This document shows positions 61,870 to 64,000 of a stretch of 64,000 nucleotides of DNA, piece by piece. The position numbers were made by a program, and so were the translations under genes. The stretch's first letter is position 1, and every line of letters begins with the position of its first letter. This DNA is from Flaccisagitta enflata (Eukaryota > Chaetognatha > Sagittoidea > Aphragmophora). The notes under the pieces were generated by a model. That model made no database searches. It saw nothing but the letters and a program-made list of their open reading frames with translations, and was not told the DNA's origin. The stretch is from assembly GCA_965153355.1 (NCBI GenBank), contig OZ231128.1:26784001-26848000 (forward strand), written 5' to 3'.

Positions 61870-62995
61870 CATGGTCAGCGATACCCGATTCCCCTAAGTT
61901 AGTGCTTGTGGGGAGGAGATGATGAGAGGAGCAGCGGCAGGGGTCGATGACCTAACGGTAGCAAAAAAAAAAAACGGAACAAAATGTTTTTTAAAGATTC
62001 AAAAGCATCCAATGAGAAAAACATAGCAAAATCCATGACTGTTTGAAAGCTCTGCGAAAGATCTTCAAAATGAGACCATGCTGGCTGTTCTGTCTTTATT
62101 CGTTAAGTAATGAGACAGCAATAAAGAAGAGGTGGTCATGAATGTAAAAGTTGAAGTCGTAGAAGTTGTTCCTCTTTGTTATTTTTTTAAAAAAAGATAG
62201 AAAAATAATAATTTGAACTTTTTTCTTAGTGTAATTTATAGATTTTTTAATTTTCTTTCATTCTAGACCAATCCCAGATCTGTATCTCAAACCGTTTAAA
62301 AGTTAGAGCTTGTTAAAGTGAACCACTATTTTTTCAAAACTTTTTTATTCAATCTGACCGCAAATTGAATATGGCAATGTTTTCATTCATTCTTACGCCA
62401 TTTCTAAACGGATAAAGCTAGAATGACCAGCAACGTCGCATATGAAAGATCTTTTGCAGAGCTTTCAAACGATCATGGATTTTCTATGGTTAGAGTCATC
62501 ACTTTAGCGAAAATCATCAAAACAATTTGTTCCGTTTTTTTTTTTTGCTACCGTTATGATTCCACACTGGACAGATGAAGGGTCTTGAAGACCTGATTTG
62601 GGGATCAAGGAGCCTGAGGTCTTAGATGCCTGATTTGAGAGGCCAGAAAGAAGTGATTTGATCCTGTTTGGGTCTGATTTTGGGCAGGAGTGGCCGTATT
62701 TGAGATCTGAGAGGCCTGATTTGGGACCTGAAAAAAAACTGATTCGGGATCTATCAAACTTGATGTGAGGTCTGAGAGGTCTGATTTGGGATCTGTGAGG
62801 CCTGATTTGGTCTTTGAGAGTACTGATTAGGGGTCTGAGAGGCCAGAGTCAGACACACCTACTTTGAGGTCTCAAAGGTTTAATTTTAGGTCTGAGAAGC
62901 CTGATTTGAGGTCTGAGGAGCCTAATTTGGGGTCTGAAAAACCTAATTTAGGGTCTGAAGAGACCTGATTTAGGGTCCAAGAGGCATGATTTCAA
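61870..62995. mobile_element. Family B variant interrupted by a TA-TSD element
   Basis: Head TGGTCAGCGATACCCGATTC, AGCAGCGGCAGGGGTCGATG-ACCTA, the 600-bp insert, then TGATTCCACACTGG and a GAGGTCTGAGAGGCCTGATT minisatellite to about 62,990. Removing the insert gives a block like the uninterrupted one at 63,795-63,850. Confidence 0.65.
61955..62554. mobile_element. 600-bp TIR element, TA target duplication
   Basis: ACGGTAGCAAAAAAAA and its inverse TTTTTTTTGCTACCGT are the ends, with further inverted blocks (GTTTGAAAGCTCTGC / GCAGAGCTTTCAAAC). TA flanks both ends (61,953-61,954; 62,555-62,556). It is nested in a family B variant. Its TIR is unrelated to that of 14,087-14,841. Confidence 0.8.
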
Positions 62996-63052
62996 TATGT
63001 GGTCAGCAATACCCGTTGCCCTGCTTTGAGTAATTCGGAGGGAGGGGAAGCA

Positions 63053-63665
63053 GGGCAGCGGCACCGAAGGGGACGAAGTCCTGTAGAACACAGGGGGACT
63101 TTCGTTCGTCCTGGCTGGAGAAGTGGATGAGATGCTATAGAGGGCTGACTGAAGGCCTTCAAGAGCCTAAACTGAGGTCTAAGACGGCTGATGTAAGGCC
63201 TGAGAATGCCAATTGGAAGCTTGAGAGGGCTGACTTGAGGCTTGGGAGAGCTGGATTAAGGCTTGATATCAGAGGACTGATTTGAAGCCTGAGAGCAATA
63301 AATTAAGGCTGAGAGGCCAGGTTTGAGGCCTGAGAGGCCAGGTTGGAGGCCTGAGAGGCCAGGTTTGAGGCCTGAGAGGCAAGATTTGAGGCCTGAGAGG
63401 CAAGATTTGAGGCTTGAGAGGCCGGGTTGGAGACTTGAGAGGTTGGATTTCAGGCCTGAGAGGCAAGATTTGAGGCCTGAGAGGCTGGATTTGAGGCTTG
63501 AGAGGCCAGATTTGAAGCCTGAGAGGTCAGATTTGAGGCCTGAGGGGCCTGATGACGGGGGGGACGGACGAACGAACAAATGGACGGACAAATGGACGGA
63601 CAAATGGACGAATGAAAGTCCCCCTGTGTTCTACAGGACTTCGTCCCCTTCGGGGCCGCTGCCCA
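63053..63665. mobile_element. Family B element (direct copy of 5,283-5,872)
   Basis: GGGCAGCGGCACCGAAGGGG at the left, CTTCGGGGCCGCTGCCC at the right. The core includes GAAGTGGATGAGATGC and a 21-bp minisatellite (63,290-63,550) in the same order as the left-arm copy. Confidence 0.75.
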
Positions 63666-64000
63666 AAAGCCTGATTTGTGATCTGAGGGGCCTGTTTTGG
63701 GGTCTGAGAGGCTTGATTTGGGGTCTGGGAGGCCTGGTTTGAGGCTGGGGGGATGGACAGACAGATAGATAAATGGAAAATGGTAACCAGAGAAAATCGC
63801 CCTGTGTGGAACCATAGGTCATCGGCCCCTCCGGAGCCGCTGCCCAAAAGTAACGAAGCAAAGGCGCATTTTAGACAGTTCTTATATCTAGGAAATGTAT
63901 GTATGGAACCCTGATAAGAAGCATATAACTTTGGAAAGAGTATTTCTCCTAAACAAATCAAGCTACAATTACCAGATTGATCCTATTTGGATGAGTTGTT
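63666..64000. other. Family B tail and unique end of window
   Basis: GGGTCTGAGAGGCTTGATTT units, then a reversed variant end CCATAGGTCATCGGCCCCTC-CGGAGCCGCTGCCC at about 63,811-63,846. The last 150 bases show nothing recognisable. Confidence 0.5.

Overview
This is eukaryotic, almost certainly animal, nuclear DNA. There is one clear protein-coding gene, an intact intronless C2H2 poly-zinc-finger gene on the minus strand (20,903-22,480) followed by an AATAAA polyadenylation signal. Everything else is repeat-dominated: long (GA)n, (CA)n, (GAT)n, (AAG)n and (CAA)n tracts, minisatellites, and many small non-autonomous DNA transposons. Bacterial-style operons, rRNA genes and CRISPR arrays are absent. 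The species cannot be named from sequence alone. The density of simple repeats and the TGEKP-linked zinc fingers suggest an invertebrate with a repeat-rich genome.

The dominant architecture is a giant imperfect inverted repeat. The left arm (152-15,960) matches the reverse complement of the right arm (34,847-51,935) in collinear order, leaving an 18.9-kb spacer (15,961-34,846) that holds the zinc-finger gene and two candidate cysteine-rich exons. Low-copy parts of the arms differ by only a few per cent in the stretches compared by eye, but each arm carries private insertions. Each arm therefore serves as an empty-site control for the other, which gives precise ends for several transposons. 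The arms could be a real ancient palindrome or two haplotypes joined head to head by the assembler.

Four dispersed element families recur. Family A has a 5' AACAAGGCCGGATAC-like end, a (GGACC)n-type core and a 3' hairpin followed by CTAAAAA; its sub-terminal inverted repeat co-varies with the hairpin, as in non-autonomous Helentron-like (HINE) elements. Family B has GGGCAGCGGCCCC...GGGGCCGCTGCCC ends around (GTCC)n/(GGAC)n and minisatellite cores. Family C is a 250-bp element with GGGCGT-TTCTAGT ends. Family D is a ~300-bp element with CAGGGGTGTATATA-like ends. In addition there are individual TIR elements with visible target duplications: an 8-bp-TSD hAT-like element (30,727-31,459), a 5-bp-TSD element (8,283-8,706), TA-TSD elements (14,087-14,841; 55,635-56,214; 61,955-62,554; possibly 43,696-43,833) and a possible 9-bp-TSD long-TIR element (49,057-49,570). 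No transposase, Rep/helicase or reverse transcriptase was recognised, so these elements would depend on proteins encoded elsewhere.

Right of the palindrome (51,936-64,000) the window continues with the same families, a tRNA-like relic and further microsatellites, without a recognisable gene.
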